A stretch of 33,557 nt of DNA from an uncultured Bacteroidales bacterium (GTDB lineage Bacteria > Bacteroidota > Bacteroidia > Bacteroidales > Bacteroidaceae), in the NCBI GenBank assembly GCA_902791295.1, contig CADAVI010000035.1, forward strand, positions 1-33,557. Direction: 5' to 3'. The notes under the pieces were generated by a model. It did not search any database and was not told the origin of the DNA. It was given only the letters and a program-made list of their open reading frames with translations. Positions within the stretch are counted from its first letter, which is position 1; each line of letters starts with the position of its first letter. Below are positions 22,825 to 30,814 of this stretch, piece after piece. The translations under genes and the position numbers were made by a program.

Positions 22825-24600
22825 GTGAACTGGCTGCCGACCACACGCAAGGAAATGAACGAAAGAGGCTGGGACGCCGCCGACGTCATTCTCTTCTCGG
22901 GGGATGCCTATGTGGATCATCCTGCCTTCGGAATGGCGGTCATCGGGCGCGTGCTCGAAGCCGAAGGGTTGCGTGTGGCCATCGTGCCGCAGCCCGACTG
23001 GCACGGTGACTTTCGCGATTTCAGGAAGTTGGGGCGCCCGCGCCTCTTCTTCGGCATCTCGCCCGGAGCGATGGACTCGATGGTCAACAAATACACCGCC
23101 GCGCGCCGTCTGCGCTCGGAGGACGCCTATTCGCCCGACGGACGCCACGATCTGAGACCCGAATACCCCACAGTGGTTTACACACAGATTCTCAAGACGC
23201 TGTGGCCCGACAGCCCCGTGATAGCCGGCGGCATAGAAGCCTCTTTGCGCCGTGTGGCCCACTACGACTATTGGAAGGACCGCATCATGCCCTCCATCCT
23301 CGTCACCTCCGGCGCCGACGCCATCACCTACGGCATGGGCGAGAAGGCCACCCGCGAGATTGTCCGCAGACTCACGGCGGCTTTGGAAGAGTATGACGAG
23401 ACGCTCGGCTACGACGAGACGGGCGAAGCCTATTGCACGGCGGATACTTTCCGCAAGACCTGCCTCGATGTGCCCCAGACGGTCTATCTCGCCCGCGACG
23501 GCGAGCGCCCGGAGGGCGACAACGTCATCGTGCTGCACCCCTATGAGGAATGTCTGCGCGAGCCCCGCAAGCACGCCGAGAACTTCCGCCACGTGGAGGA
23601 AGAGAGCAACCGCATGGAGGCCTCGACGCTGGTGCAGGACAACGTGGTGGTGAATCCCCCCTATCCCCCGATGACAACAGAGGAAATCGACGCATCGTTC
23701 GATTTACCCTACACGCGTCTTCCCCATCCCAAATACAAGGGCAAGCGCATTCCCGCCTACGACATGATACGCCATTCGGTGACGCTCCACAGGGGCTGCT
23801 TCGGCGGATGCGCCTTCTGCACCATATCGGCCCATCAGGGCAAGTTCATCGCCTCACGCAGCCGCGAGAGCATCCTGCGCGAAGTGAAGCAGGTGACCCG
23901 GATGCCCGACTTCAAGGGCTCGCTGACCGATCTCGGAGGCCCGTCGGCCAATATGTACCGCATGAGCGGCAAGAATCTCAAGGCCTGCCGCAAGTGCGCG
24001 CGTCCTTCGTGCATCCATCCCGCCATCTGCCCCAACCTCAACGGCGACCACGCGCCCCTTACGGATATCTACGAGAGCGTTTCGGCTCTGCCCGGCGTGA
24101 AGCATTGCACCATCGGCAGCGGCGTGCGCTACGACATGCTGCTGCACGACTGGAAGGACGAGCGCCTCAACAGCGAAGCCCGCCGCTACACCGCGCGCCT
24201 CATCACGCATCATGTGTCGGGGCGCCTGAAAGTGGCGCCGGAACATACGGAGGACCACGTGCTCAACATCATGCGAAAGCCCTCTTTCAGTCTCTTCTAC
24301 CGCTTCAAGAGCGTGTTTGAGAACGAGTGCCGCAAGGCCGGCCTGCGCCAGCAGATTATCCCCTACTTCATCTCCTCCCATCCCGGATGCGAGGAGCGTG
24401 ACATGAAGGCTCTGAGCGAAGAGACGCGCGCCCTGCATCTCATGACCGACCAGGTGCAGGACTTCACCCCCACTCCGCTCACGCTCTCCACCACCATCTT
24501 CTGTACGGGCTATCATCCCTACACGATGGAACGTGTGTTCTGTGAGCACGACCCCGAAAAGAAAAAAAGACAAAAATCATATTTCTATGGAACTGTTTGA
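22825..24600 (+). CDS. YgiQ family radical SAM protein
   Basis: The 591-residue product has an N-terminal domain (residues about 10-290) with GDAYVDHPAFG and GGIEASLRRVAHYDYW. The radical SAM core follows with CFGGCAFC (CxxxCxxC) for the 4Fe-4S cluster, preceded by HSVTLHRG. A C-terminal part contains further cysteines (CRKCARPSCIHPAICPN) and LKVAPEHTEDHVLNIMRKPS. All are typical of YgiQ proteins, a widespread family of unknown reaction. The start is GTG 22825, which gives the family N-terminus (M)NWLPTTRKEMNERGWD. The DUF4494 gene begins 14 bp before its stop. Confidence 0.94.
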   Translation: MNWLPTTRKEMNERGWDAADVILFSGDAYVDHPAFGMAVIGRVLEAEGLRVAIVPQPDWHGDFRDFRKLGRPRLFFGISPGAMDSMVNKYTAARRLRSEDAYSPDGRHDLRPEYPTVVYTQILKTLWPDSPVIAGGIEASLRRVAHYDYWKDRIMPSILVTSGADAITYGMGEKATREIVRRLTAALEEYDETLGYDETGEAYCTADTFRKTCLDVPQTVYLARDGERPEGDNVIVLHPYEECLREPRKHAENFRHVEEESNRMEASTLVQDNVVVNPPYPPMTTEEIDASFDLPYTRLPHPKYKGKRIPAYDMIRHSVTLHRGCFGGCAFCTISAHQGKFIASRSRESILREVKQVTRMPDFKGSLTDLGGPSANMYRMSGKNLKACRKCARPSCIHPAICPNLNGDHAPLTDIYESVSALPGVKHCTIGSGVRYDMLLHDWKDERLNSEARRYTARLITHHVSGRLKVAPEHTEDHVLNIMRKPSFSLFYRFKSVFENECRKAGLRQQIIPYFISSHPGCEERDMKALSEETRALHLMTDQVQDFTPTPLTLSTTIFCTGYHPYTMERVFCEHDPEKKKRQKSYFYGTV

Positions 24601-25036
24601 AGTAAAAGTAAAGTACGACAAGATTGTGGAGAACGGGCTCATCAAGAAGATTCCGGAGCAATACGTTGTCGATGCCCTCTCGTTCACCGAGGCGGAGGAG
24701 CGCATCACCCAGGAGATTTCCGTCTTCTCCAGCGGCGAGTTTGAAGTGACCGACATCAAGAAGGCCCGCATCACGGAGGTGATAGAGTCGGAAGATGCCG
24801 CAGCCGACAAGTGGTACAAAGCCCGCGTGGCCTTCATCGTCATCGACGAGAAGACCGAGAAGGAGAAGCGCGCCGTGCAGACGATGCTCGTGCAGGGCAC
24901 CTCGCTGCAGACGGCCCTGGCTTCGCTCGAGAAGTTCCTCTCTTCGGGCATGGGCGATTGGCTCATCGTCGGCATCGTCGAAACGCAGATTATGGATGTC
25001 CTCCGTTATCAGGCACCTCAACAAAAGGAGCAATAA
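24587..25036 (+). CDS. DUF4494 domain protein
   Basis: The 149-residue product begins MELFEVKVKYDKIVENGLIK and has the DUF4494 pattern: KIPEQYVVDALSFTEAEERI, WYKARVAFIVIDEKTEKEKR, and a GTSLQTALASLEKFLSSGMG segment. The family is restricted to Bacteroidetes and its function is unknown. ATG 24587 overlaps the YgiQ end by 14 bp; the longer open frame upstream is in YgiQ's shadow. It has no signal peptide. It is the last gene of the operon that starts at 19324, unless read-through reaches the uracil permease gene 53 bp later. Confidence 0.9.
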   Translation: MELFEVKVKYDKIVENGLIKKIPEQYVVDALSFTEAEERITQEISVFSSGEFEVTDIKKARITEVIESEDAAADKWYKARVAFIVIDEKTEKEKRAVQTMLVQGTSLQTALASLEKFLSSGMGDWLIVGIVETQIMDVLRYQAPQQKEQ

Positions 25037-25089
25037 GAAAGCATATCAAATTACAAAACAATAATTTATAACCTAATCTGAAAAGCGTT

Positions 25090-26343
25090 ATGAACATCAC
25101 TCCCAAAGAAGGCATCACCGATGCCAAAACGCTGGGCATCCCCAAGTACATCATCCTGGGCGTCCAGCATCTCTTCGCCATGTTCGGAGCCACTGTACTG
25201 GTGCCGGTGCTGACCGGCCTGTCCGTCAGCTCCACCCTGCTCTTCGCGGGCATCGGCACGCTTGTGTTCCACTGCGTCAGCAAGTTCCAGGTACCGGCAT
25301 TCCTGGGTTCCTCATTCGCTTTCCTGGGCGGCTACGCCTCGGTGAAGGTGCTGGGTATGGAGCAGGGTATGACCGAGACGCTGGCTCTTGACTACGCCTG
25401 CGTGGGTGTCTTCTTCGCGGGTCTCTGCTATTTCATCATGGCGGGCCTCATCAAGGCTTTCGGAACGGAGAAAATCATGCGTTTCTTCCCGCCTGTGGTG
25501 ACGGGCCCCATGGTGATAGCCATCGGCCTGGTGCTTTCGGGCAGCGCCATCAGCAACTGCACCACCAACTGGCTGCTGGCCATTGTGGCCATCGTCACGG
25601 TGATTTGCTCCAGTGTTTGGGGCAAGGGCATCGTGAAGATTATCCCCATCCTGCTGGGCGTGCTGGTGAGCTACTGCCTGGCCGCCGTCATGGGCGAGGT
25701 GGATTTCGCCCAACTCAACGATGCGGCATGGATAGGATTGCCCTTCACGCGTGAGCAAACCGTGCTGGCCGTCATCGACCACATGGACACCACGTTCCTC
25801 ATCTCCACCATCATCGCCATCATCCCCATTGCTTTTGCCACCATCATGGAGCACATCGGCGACATGTGTGCCATCTCCTCCACCGTGGGCAAGGACTTTC
25901 TTGCCCATCCCGGACTCCACCGCACCCTCATGGGCGACGGCCTGGCTACGGCTCTTGCTTCTCTCTTCGGCGCTCCTGCCAACACGACCTACGGCGAGAA
26001 CACCGGCGTGCTGAACCTCACGAAGGTCTATGACCCCGCCGTGATTCGTCTGGCCGCCTGCTTCGCCATCCTGCTGTCGTTCTGCCCCAAGTTTGCCTGC
26101 CTCATCGGCCTGATGCCCGCTGCCACCATCGGCGGCGTGAGTCTCATCCTCTACGGCATGATTTCCGCCGTCGGCGTGCGCAATCTGGTAGAAGACGGTG
26201 TGGACTTCAGTTCTTCGCGTAATGTCTTCGTGGCCGCCCTGATTCTGGTCATCGCCATCGGTGTGAAATACGGCGCCGGCGACAATGTGGCCATCGGCCC
26301 CATCCACATCTCCGGCCTGGCTCTGGCCGCTCTGGTGGGCTGA
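25090..26343 (+). CDS. uraA: Uracil permease (NCS2/UraA family), C-terminus altered
   Basis: NCS2 proton symporters bring uracil or xanthine across the inner membrane. The 417-residue product has the family marks QHLFAMFGATVLVPVLTGL, FLGSSFAFLGG, PPVVTGPMVIAIGL, IMEHIGDMCAIS (substrate glutamate), GAPANTTYGENTG and the ATIGG segment. The match to UraA rather than xanthine carriers rests on the N-terminal GIPKYIILGVQHLFAMFG. The protein stops at TGA 26341-26343 at the start of the last helix (ISGLALAALVG). A coding-like tail, LKSVHGKEKPEQNA, continues in another frame to TAA 26382-26384, so a small indel has probably cut the end. It precedes a Tsx-like channel and a purine permease. Confidence 0.93.
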   Translation: MNITPKEGITDAKTLGIPKYIILGVQHLFAMFGATVLVPVLTGLSVSSTLLFAGIGTLVFHCVSKFQVPAFLGSSFAFLGGYASVKVLGMEQGMTETLALDYACVGVFFAGLCYFIMAGLIKAFGTEKIMRFFPPVVTGPMVIAIGLVLSGSAISNCTTNWLLAIVAIVTVICSSVWGKGIVKIIPILLGVLVSYCLAAVMGEVDFAQLNDAAWIGLPFTREQTVLAVIDHMDTTFLISTIIAIIPIAFATIMEHIGDMCAISSTVGKDFLAHPGLHRTLMGDGLATALASLFGAPANTTYGENTGVLNLTKVYDPAVIRLAACFAILLSFCPKFACLIGLMPAATIGGVSLILYGMISAVGVRNLVEDGVDFSSSRNVFVAALILVIAIGVKYGAGDNVAIGPIHISGLALAALVG

Positions 26344-26384
26344 AGAGCGTTCACGGCAAGGAGAAGCCCGAACAAAACGCCTAA
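26344..26384 (+). other. Out-of-frame remnant of the UraA C-terminus
   Basis: In the frame starting GGG CTG AAG at 26337 the codons read GLKSVHGKEKPEQNA and then TAA 26382-26384. The codon choice (AAG AGC GTT CAC GGC AAG GAG) is like the genes around it, and a charged GKEKPE tail is what UraA-type permeases often have. It is best read as the original 3' end, shifted by an indel near 26330-26345. Confidence 0.45.
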
Positions 26385-26441
26385 ACATTATTTACTACTC
26401 ATTTCATTATTTGTTTTTTATAACCCTTAAAACCAAAAGTT

Positions 26442-27326
26442 ATGAAAAAATTATTTCTTCTCGCTGCCGCAGCCATCAGCATGACGGCCGGCGCACAGGT
26501 CAACATCCAGTTGCACTACGACCTCGGTCGCAACCTCTATCCCAACGATCAGAGCAACCGCGGCTACTTCACCACCACCGTGGAGATGTTCAAAGCCGAC
26601 CGTCTGGGCTCCACCTACTTCTTCGTGGATATGGACTACTGCGGCAACTATCGCCGCTACGACGCCAACGGATGCGCCATTGACGACGGCAGCAGCAACC
26701 GAGGCAACATCGCTGCTTATTGGGAGGTCAGCCGTGACTTCACCTTCGCCAAGGTGAAGAACACCAACCACAGTTTCTCGGCTCACATTGAGTACGACGG
26801 CGGTCTTTCTCAGGCTGCAGGTCCCTTCCAGCAGGCCATTCTCGTCGGTCCCGCATGGAGCTGGCACAACGCCGACTTCAAGAAGACCTTCACGCTGCAG
26901 GTGATGTATAAGCAGTTCCTCAACAGCAACGACCGCAACGACTTTTCCAGCAGCGGCCACGATGCTCATCCCAGCTTCCAGATTACCCCGATTTGGAACA
27001 TCACCTTCGCCAACGACCTTTGCACCTTCAGCGGCTTCGCCGATCTGTGGTACGGTTGGGGCAGCAACTTCAAAGGCGCTATAGATGCTAATGGTAGATT
27101 TACTACGGAGCAGCAGAAGGGTCTTGTGTTCCTGACCGAGCCTCAGTTCTGGTTCCACATCGTGAACAAGGGCAAGACAAGCAACCGTCTCTCCGTCGGC
27201 ACCGAGGTGGAAATCAGCAACAACTTCATCTATGGCACTCGCTACATCAATGGCATTCCTTACGGTAGCAACACGAACAAGACCTTCTTTGTGAACCCCA
27301 CCATCGCTCTCAAGTGGGACATTTGA
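26442..27326 (+). CDS. DUF5020 outer-membrane protein (Tsx-like nucleoside channel)
   Basis: The 294-residue product has signal peptide MKKLFLLAAAAISMTAGAQ, then VNIQLHYDLGRNLYPNDQSN and a run of amphipathic strands (YFFVDMDYCGNYRR, NIAAYWEVSRDFTF, SFSAHIEYDGGLSQ, FTLQVMYKQFLNSNDRNDF). It ends NPTIALKWDI with a terminal hydrophobic strand. This is the DUF5020 family, which is similar to the Tsx nucleoside channels of enteric bacteria. Its place between a uracil permease and a purine permease supports passage of nucleosides or nucleobases across the outer membrane. The role is inferred from fold and context. Confidence 0.82.
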   Translation: MKKLFLLAAAAISMTAGAQVNIQLHYDLGRNLYPNDQSNRGYFTTTVEMFKADRLGSTYFFVDMDYCGNYRRYDANGCAIDDGSSNRGNIAAYWEVSRDFTFAKVKNTNHSFSAHIEYDGGLSQAAGPFQQAILVGPAWSWHNADFKKTFTLQVMYKQFLNSNDRNDFSSSGHDAHPSFQITPIWNITFANDLCTFSGFADLWYGWGSNFKGAIDANGRFTTEQQKGLVFLTEPQFWFHIVNKGKTSNRLSVGTEVEISNNFIYGTRYINGIPYGSNTNKTFFVNPTIALKWDI

Positions 27327-27330
27327 TGCA

Positions 27331-27372
27331 ATGCATAATGCATAATGTATGTCAAATGTAAAATGTAAAATT
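27331..27372. repeat. Heptamer-spaced repeat before pbuG
   Basis: Six 7-bp units in register: ATGCATA, ATGCATA, ATGTATG, TCAAATG, TAAAATG, TAAAATT. They fill the DUF5020-pbuG spacer and share AAATGTAAAATGTAAA with the kdgK-eda spacer. Confidence 0.6.
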
Positions 27373-27379
27373 AATTATT

Positions 27380-28687
27380 ATGTTGAAGAAACTCTTCGGT
27401 TTTGACGCCGCCACGATGACCGTCCGCAAGGAGGTCATCGGCGGCATCACCACCTTCCTCACGATGGCCTACATTCTGGCCGTGAACCCCAGCATTCTCT
27501 CCGCCACCGGCATGGACCAGGGCGCCGTGTTCACCACCACCTGTATCTCCGCCGTGGTGGCCACCGCCGTGATGGCCCTCTATGCCAAGCTGCCTTTCGC
27601 GCTGGCTCCGGGCATGGGTCTGAATGCCTTCTTCGCCTTCACCGTGTGCATCACGATGGGCTACAGCTGGCAGTTCGCCCTGACGGCCGTACTGATTGAA
27701 GGCATCATCTTCGTGCTGCTCACCCTCACGGGTATGCGTCAGAAGATTGTGGAAGCCATTCCTCTGGTGCTGCGTCGCGCCATCAGTCCCGGCATCGGCC
27801 TCTTCATTGCCTTCATCGGCCTCAAGAGCGCCGGCATCGTGGCTTCCTCCGAAGCCACATTCCTCACGCTGGGCAATCTCAAGGACCCCGCTGTTCTGCT
27901 GGCCATCGGCGGCATTCTGCTGACGTCGGCTCTGCTGGTCAAGGGTGTCACGGGTGCGCTGCTCATCGGCATTTTGGTCACCACCGTTGTGGGTATTCCT
28001 CTGGGCATCACCCATTTCAACGGCATCATCTCCACGCCGCCTTCCATCGAACCCATCTTCTGGCAGTTTGAGTGGCACAATGTGCTCACCGTGGATATGG
28101 CCATCTGCGTGCTCACGTTCCTCTTCATCGACATGTTCGACACCATCGGCACGCTCCTGGGCGTCTCCAACCGCGCCGGCATGGTGGATGAGAAGGGCAA
28201 TGTGTGGCGTCTGAGCCAGGCCTTCATGGCCGACGCCATCGGCACCACGGTGGGCGCCATACTCGGCACTTCCACCGTGACCACCTACGTCGAGAGCGCT
28301 TCCGGCGTCAATGTCGGCGGCCGTTCCGGTCTCACCAGCATCACCACGGCACTCTGCTTCGCCGTGTCGCTGCTTTTCGCTCCCCTCTTCCTCGCCATTC
28401 CCGCTCAGGCTACGGCTTCGGCTCTGATTCTGGTCGGCGTGATGATGATGTACGAGGTGCGCAAGGTGGACTTCTCCGACTACGTCACGGGCATTCCCTG
28501 CTTCGTCTGCATCGTGATGATGCCCCTGACCTACAGCATCTCCGACGGCATCCTCATGGGTGTCATCTCCTATGTGCTGATTCACCTGCTCTCGGGCACC
28601 TTCAAGGACAAGGACCAGCGCAACAGCATGAACTGGGCCACCGTCTGTCTGGCCATTCTCTTCATTCTCCGCTACGCTTTCCTTTAA
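27380..28687 (+). CDS. Purine permease, AzgA/PbuG-like (guanine/hypoxanthine)
   Basis: AzgA-type NCS2 carriers import adenine, guanine or hypoxanthine with protons. The 435-residue product starts MLKKLFGFDAATMTVRKEVI and shows the AzgA marks GGITTFLTMAYILAVNPSIL, FALAPGMGLNAFFAFTV, LFIDMFDTIGTLLGVSNRAG, and GTSTVTTYVESASGVNVGGR. It has around 12-14 membrane segments and normal length. Together with uraA and the DUF5020 channel it forms a nucleobase uptake set. No purine riboswitch is visible: the 53-bp upstream spacer is only heptamer repeats. Confidence 0.94.
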   Translation: MLKKLFGFDAATMTVRKEVIGGITTFLTMAYILAVNPSILSATGMDQGAVFTTTCISAVVATAVMALYAKLPFALAPGMGLNAFFAFTVCITMGYSWQFALTAVLIEGIIFVLLTLTGMRQKIVEAIPLVLRRAISPGIGLFIAFIGLKSAGIVASSEATFLTLGNLKDPAVLLAIGGILLTSALLVKGVTGALLIGILVTTVVGIPLGITHFNGIISTPPSIEPIFWQFEWHNVLTVDMAICVLTFLFIDMFDTIGTLLGVSNRAGMVDEKGNVWRLSQAFMADAIGTTVGAILGTSTVTTYVESASGVNVGGRSGLTSITTALCFAVSLLFAPLFLAIPAQATASALILVGVMMMYEVRKVDFSDYVTGIPCFVCIVMMPLTYSISDGILMGVISYVLIHLLSGTFKDKDQRNSMNWATVCLAILFILRYAFL

Positions 28688-28713
28688 AAGAAAAAGGATT
28701 TCATTCACAAGCA

Positions 28714-29439
28714 ATGATTGAAGAACAAATCAAAAGCATCACAGAGGCCCTCCCTCAGGGAGTGCGCCTCTGTGCTGTTTCCAAATTCCATCCCGTCGAA
28801 GCGCTCGAAGCGGCCTATCGCGCCGGACAGCGCATCTTCGGCGAAAGCCACGTGCAGGAACTGCAGCAGAAGGTGGCTTACTTCTCAGAGCACGCTCTGC
28901 CCCCTCTGCTCCACAGGGAAGAGGGCCGCACCGGCATCGAGTGGCACTTCATCGGCCACCTGCAGACCAACAAGGTGAAATACCTCGCGCCCTACGTGGC
29001 GCTCATCCACAGCATGGATTCTCCCCGCCTCTTTGAGGAGATTGCCAAACAGGGAATCCGCTGCGACCGCGACATCCCCTGTCTCGTCCAACTTCATGTG
29101 GCGCAGGAGGAGACGAAGTTCGGCTTCCTTCCCGACGAGGCACTTTCATTTCTTCGCGACGTCATGCCCCGTCTCGGCTCCGGCTGCGGCGTGAGCCTGC
29201 GCGGCATCATGGCGATGGCGTCCAACACCGACGACGAAGCGCGCATCCGCCGCGACTTCCGTCTGGCCCACGACACCTTCCTTCAGGCCAAGGCTTTGCT
29301 CTCGGAGGGCGCTCCCGCCGAGGCGGCGCTGTTCACGGAGTGCTCCATGGGCATGTCGGACGACTGGCCCGTCGCCATCGAAGAGGGCGCCACGCTCATC
29401 CGCATCGGCAGCAGCATCTTCGGGCCGCGCCAATATTAA
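28714..29439 (+). CDS. yggS: PLP homeostasis protein, YggS/PROSC family
   Basis: YggS binds pyridoxal 5'-phosphate and buffers the free cofactor; no enzyme activity is known. The 241-residue product has the PLP lysine in AVSKFHPVEA (K24), GESHVQELQQK, WHFIGHLQTNKVKY, and late ECSMGMSDDWPVAIEEGATL followed by IRIGSSIFG. A loop of about 15 residues (HALPPLLHREEGRTG) before EWHFIGHLQ is longer than in E. coli YggS. It lies 26 bp after pbuG. Its TAA overlaps the convergent queH stop (TTAA). Confidence 0.94.
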   Translation: MIEEQIKSITEALPQGVRLCAVSKFHPVEALEAAYRAGQRIFGESHVQELQQKVAYFSEHALPPLLHREEGRTGIEWHFIGHLQTNKVKYLAPYVALIHSMDSPRLFEEIAKQGIRCDRDIPCLVQLHVAQEETKFGFLPDEALSFLRDVMPRLGSGCGVSLRGIMAMASNTDDEARIRRDFRLAHDTFLQAKALLSEGAPAEAALFTECSMGMSDDWPVAIEEGATLIRIGSSIFGPRQY

Positions 29440-29999
29440 TTTTCTTCTTCCTTTCTTCTTGAAAATTCGCAGCCGCACCAAAGCTGGTTGTAGAACTGCA
29501 TCTCTTTGAGCAACTGCTGACGGCGCTCCTGCAGCCCGCCCTTGCGCCAGTTGCGGGCGTCGAAGGCGACGGACGCGCCTTCCCGGCTCACAGTCTCCGC
29601 TGCCTCGTTGCCGGCCTCTGTGGTCTGCTCCAGCGACTTCCATCGCGAGGAGGCCAGCGATGTGGTGAAGATCTCAATGCCCAACTCCTGCGCTCTCCGC
29701 GCGCTCTGCATCAGACGGTAGCGGAAACACTCCAGGCAGCGTTTCCCTCTCTCGGGCTCTCCCTCCAGTCCCCTGACGGCCTCCAGCCAGGCCTCGTGGT
29801 CGTAGGGCGCCTCCTCGAAGGGCACGCCCAGACGCTCTGCATAGCGCTTCAGTTCGTCGCGCCGGTGTTCGTATTCCTCGCGCGGCGTGATGTTGGGATT
29901 GCAGTAGTAAATATACGGCTGCACCCCGTTCGCCATCATCCATTCCAGGATGGCTGCCGAACAGGGTGCACAACAGGCGTGCAAAAGCACACGCTCCAT
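29436..29999 (-). CDS. queH: Epoxyqueuosine reductase QueH
   Basis: QueH carries out the last step of queuosine synthesis in tRNA, reducing epoxyqueuosine, and replaces the unrelated QueG. The 187-residue product has the cysteine motif HACCAPC (C9, C10, C13), the pair GKRCLECFRYR, FTTSLASSRWKS, and the CGCEFS end, all expected for the 4Fe-4S and nearby metal site. It lies 21 bp after rpmA on the same strand, so it may be read from the rplU promoter. This puts a tRNA-modification enzyme in a ribosomal protein operon. Confidence 0.94.
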   Translation of the reverse strand: MERVLLHACCAPCSAAILEWMMANGVQPYIYYCNPNITPREEYEHRRDELKRYAERLGVPFEEAPYDHEAWLEAVRGLEGEPERGKRCLECFRYRLMQSARRAQELGIEIFTTSLASSRWKSLEQTTEAGNEAAETVSREGASVAFDARNWRKGGLQERRQQLLKEMQFYNQLWCGCEFSRRKEEEN

Positions 30000-30020
30000 A
30001 AAAATGCCTCCTTTGCGGGG

Positions 30021-30278
30021 TTATGCCTCGGGCAGAACGCTCACGGTGGAGCGGTCCAGGCGACCCTTCTTGAAGGTTACGATGCCGTCGGTCAGGGCAT
30101 ACAGCGTGTGATCGCTGCCCATACCCACGTTGGTGCCGGGATAGTGACGGGTGCCGCGCTGACGCACGATGACGTTACCGGCTACACACTTCTCACCACC
30201 GAAGATTTTGATACCGAGTCGCTGGGCTGCTGACTCGCGGCCGTTCTTAGAACTACCTACACCTTTCTTATGTGCCAT
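30021..30278 (-). CDS. rpmA: Ribosomal protein L27
   Basis: Large-subunit protein whose N-terminal tail reaches the peptidyl transferase centre. The 85-residue product starts [20 protein letters not shown] and has the family core [20 protein letters not shown]. It begins with the mature-type MAHKKG sequence, not the cleavable extension seen in Firmicutes. It lies 39 bp after rplU. Confidence 0.98.
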   Translation of the reverse strand: MAHKKGVGSSKNGRESAAQRLGIKIFGGEKCVAGNVIVRQRGTRHYPGTNVGMGSDHTLYALTDGIVTFKKGRLDRSTVSVLPEA

Positions 30279-30317
30279 TGTTTCTTAACTTTTTAGCGGT
30301 TAGTGAATAGAAGGCGT

Positions 30318-30635
30318 TTAGGCCACAACCTCCTTGACGAGAATCTCTGTGAACTGCTGACGGTGACCGTTGAGCTTGCGCATACCCTTGCGGCGCTTCT
30401 TGTGGAACACGAGCACCTTGTCGCCCTTCACGAGGGGGCTGACCACTTCGGCCACCACTTTGGCGCCCTTCACGGTGGGAGCACCCACCTGCACCTTGCC
30501 GTCGGCGTCAACGAGCAACACCTTCTCAAATTCAACAGCCTGACCGGCCTCAGCACCCTCGATGTGGTGCACATAGAGCTTCTGCTCCTTCTCAGCCTTG
30601 AACTGCTGACCGTTAATCTCTACGATTGCGTACAT
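30318..30635 (-). CDS. rplU: Ribosomal protein L21
   Basis: Large-subunit protein that binds 23S rRNA. The 105-residue product starts [20 protein letters not shown] and ends with the signature [23 protein letters not shown] 30635 is the family start; the longer open frame upstream runs through the leader. The leader from about 30719 to 30636 ends in an A-rich stretch and contains paired arms GAGGC/GCCTC. A leader regulatory structure is possible but not shown. Confidence 0.97.
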   Translation of the reverse strand: MYAIVEINGQQFKAEKEQKLYVHHIEGAEAGQAVEFEKVLLVDADGKVQVGAPTVKGAKVVAEVVSPLVKGDKVLVFHKKRRKGMRKLNGHRQQFTEILVKEVVA

Positions 30636-30722
30636 TTTTGTTTTTGTTTTTTTAACGGGTTTCACCGTGAGGCGGTCTCTTTCCGAAACGCTTTCTCTGG
30701 CCTCTGCGGCATAAATCGGGCG

Positions 30723-30754
30723 CAAAGGTAGTTAAAATTTGTAATATAGCCAAA
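30723..30754 (-). promoter_or_regulatory. Promoter TTTG-N20-TACCTTTG of rplU-rpmA-queH
   Basis: On the minus strand, TTTG (30751-30754) is 20 bp from TACCTTTG (30723-30730). It is a near-perfect Bacteroidetes promoter and gives an rplU leader of about 84 bases. Confidence 0.75.
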
Positions 30755-30772
30755 TGTTTCGTCGTTTTTTTG

Positions 30773-30780
30773 TACCTTTG
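30773..30780 (+). promoter_or_regulatory. -7 box TACCTTTG of the OmpA-family remnant
   Basis: TTTTTTTGTACCTTTGCAGC lies 34 bp upstream of the ATG at 30815 and is divergent from the rplU promoter. The promoter of the damaged gene is therefore still present. Confidence 0.55.
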
Positions 30781-30814
30781 CAGCGAAATTTATGAAAGAT
30801 TAAGTTCTATGACT

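Noticed and set aside
27327..27379. Purine riboswitch before the purine permease gene
   Set aside because: The 53-bp spacer is filled by heptamer repeats; none of the conserved purine-aptamer loops can be seen.
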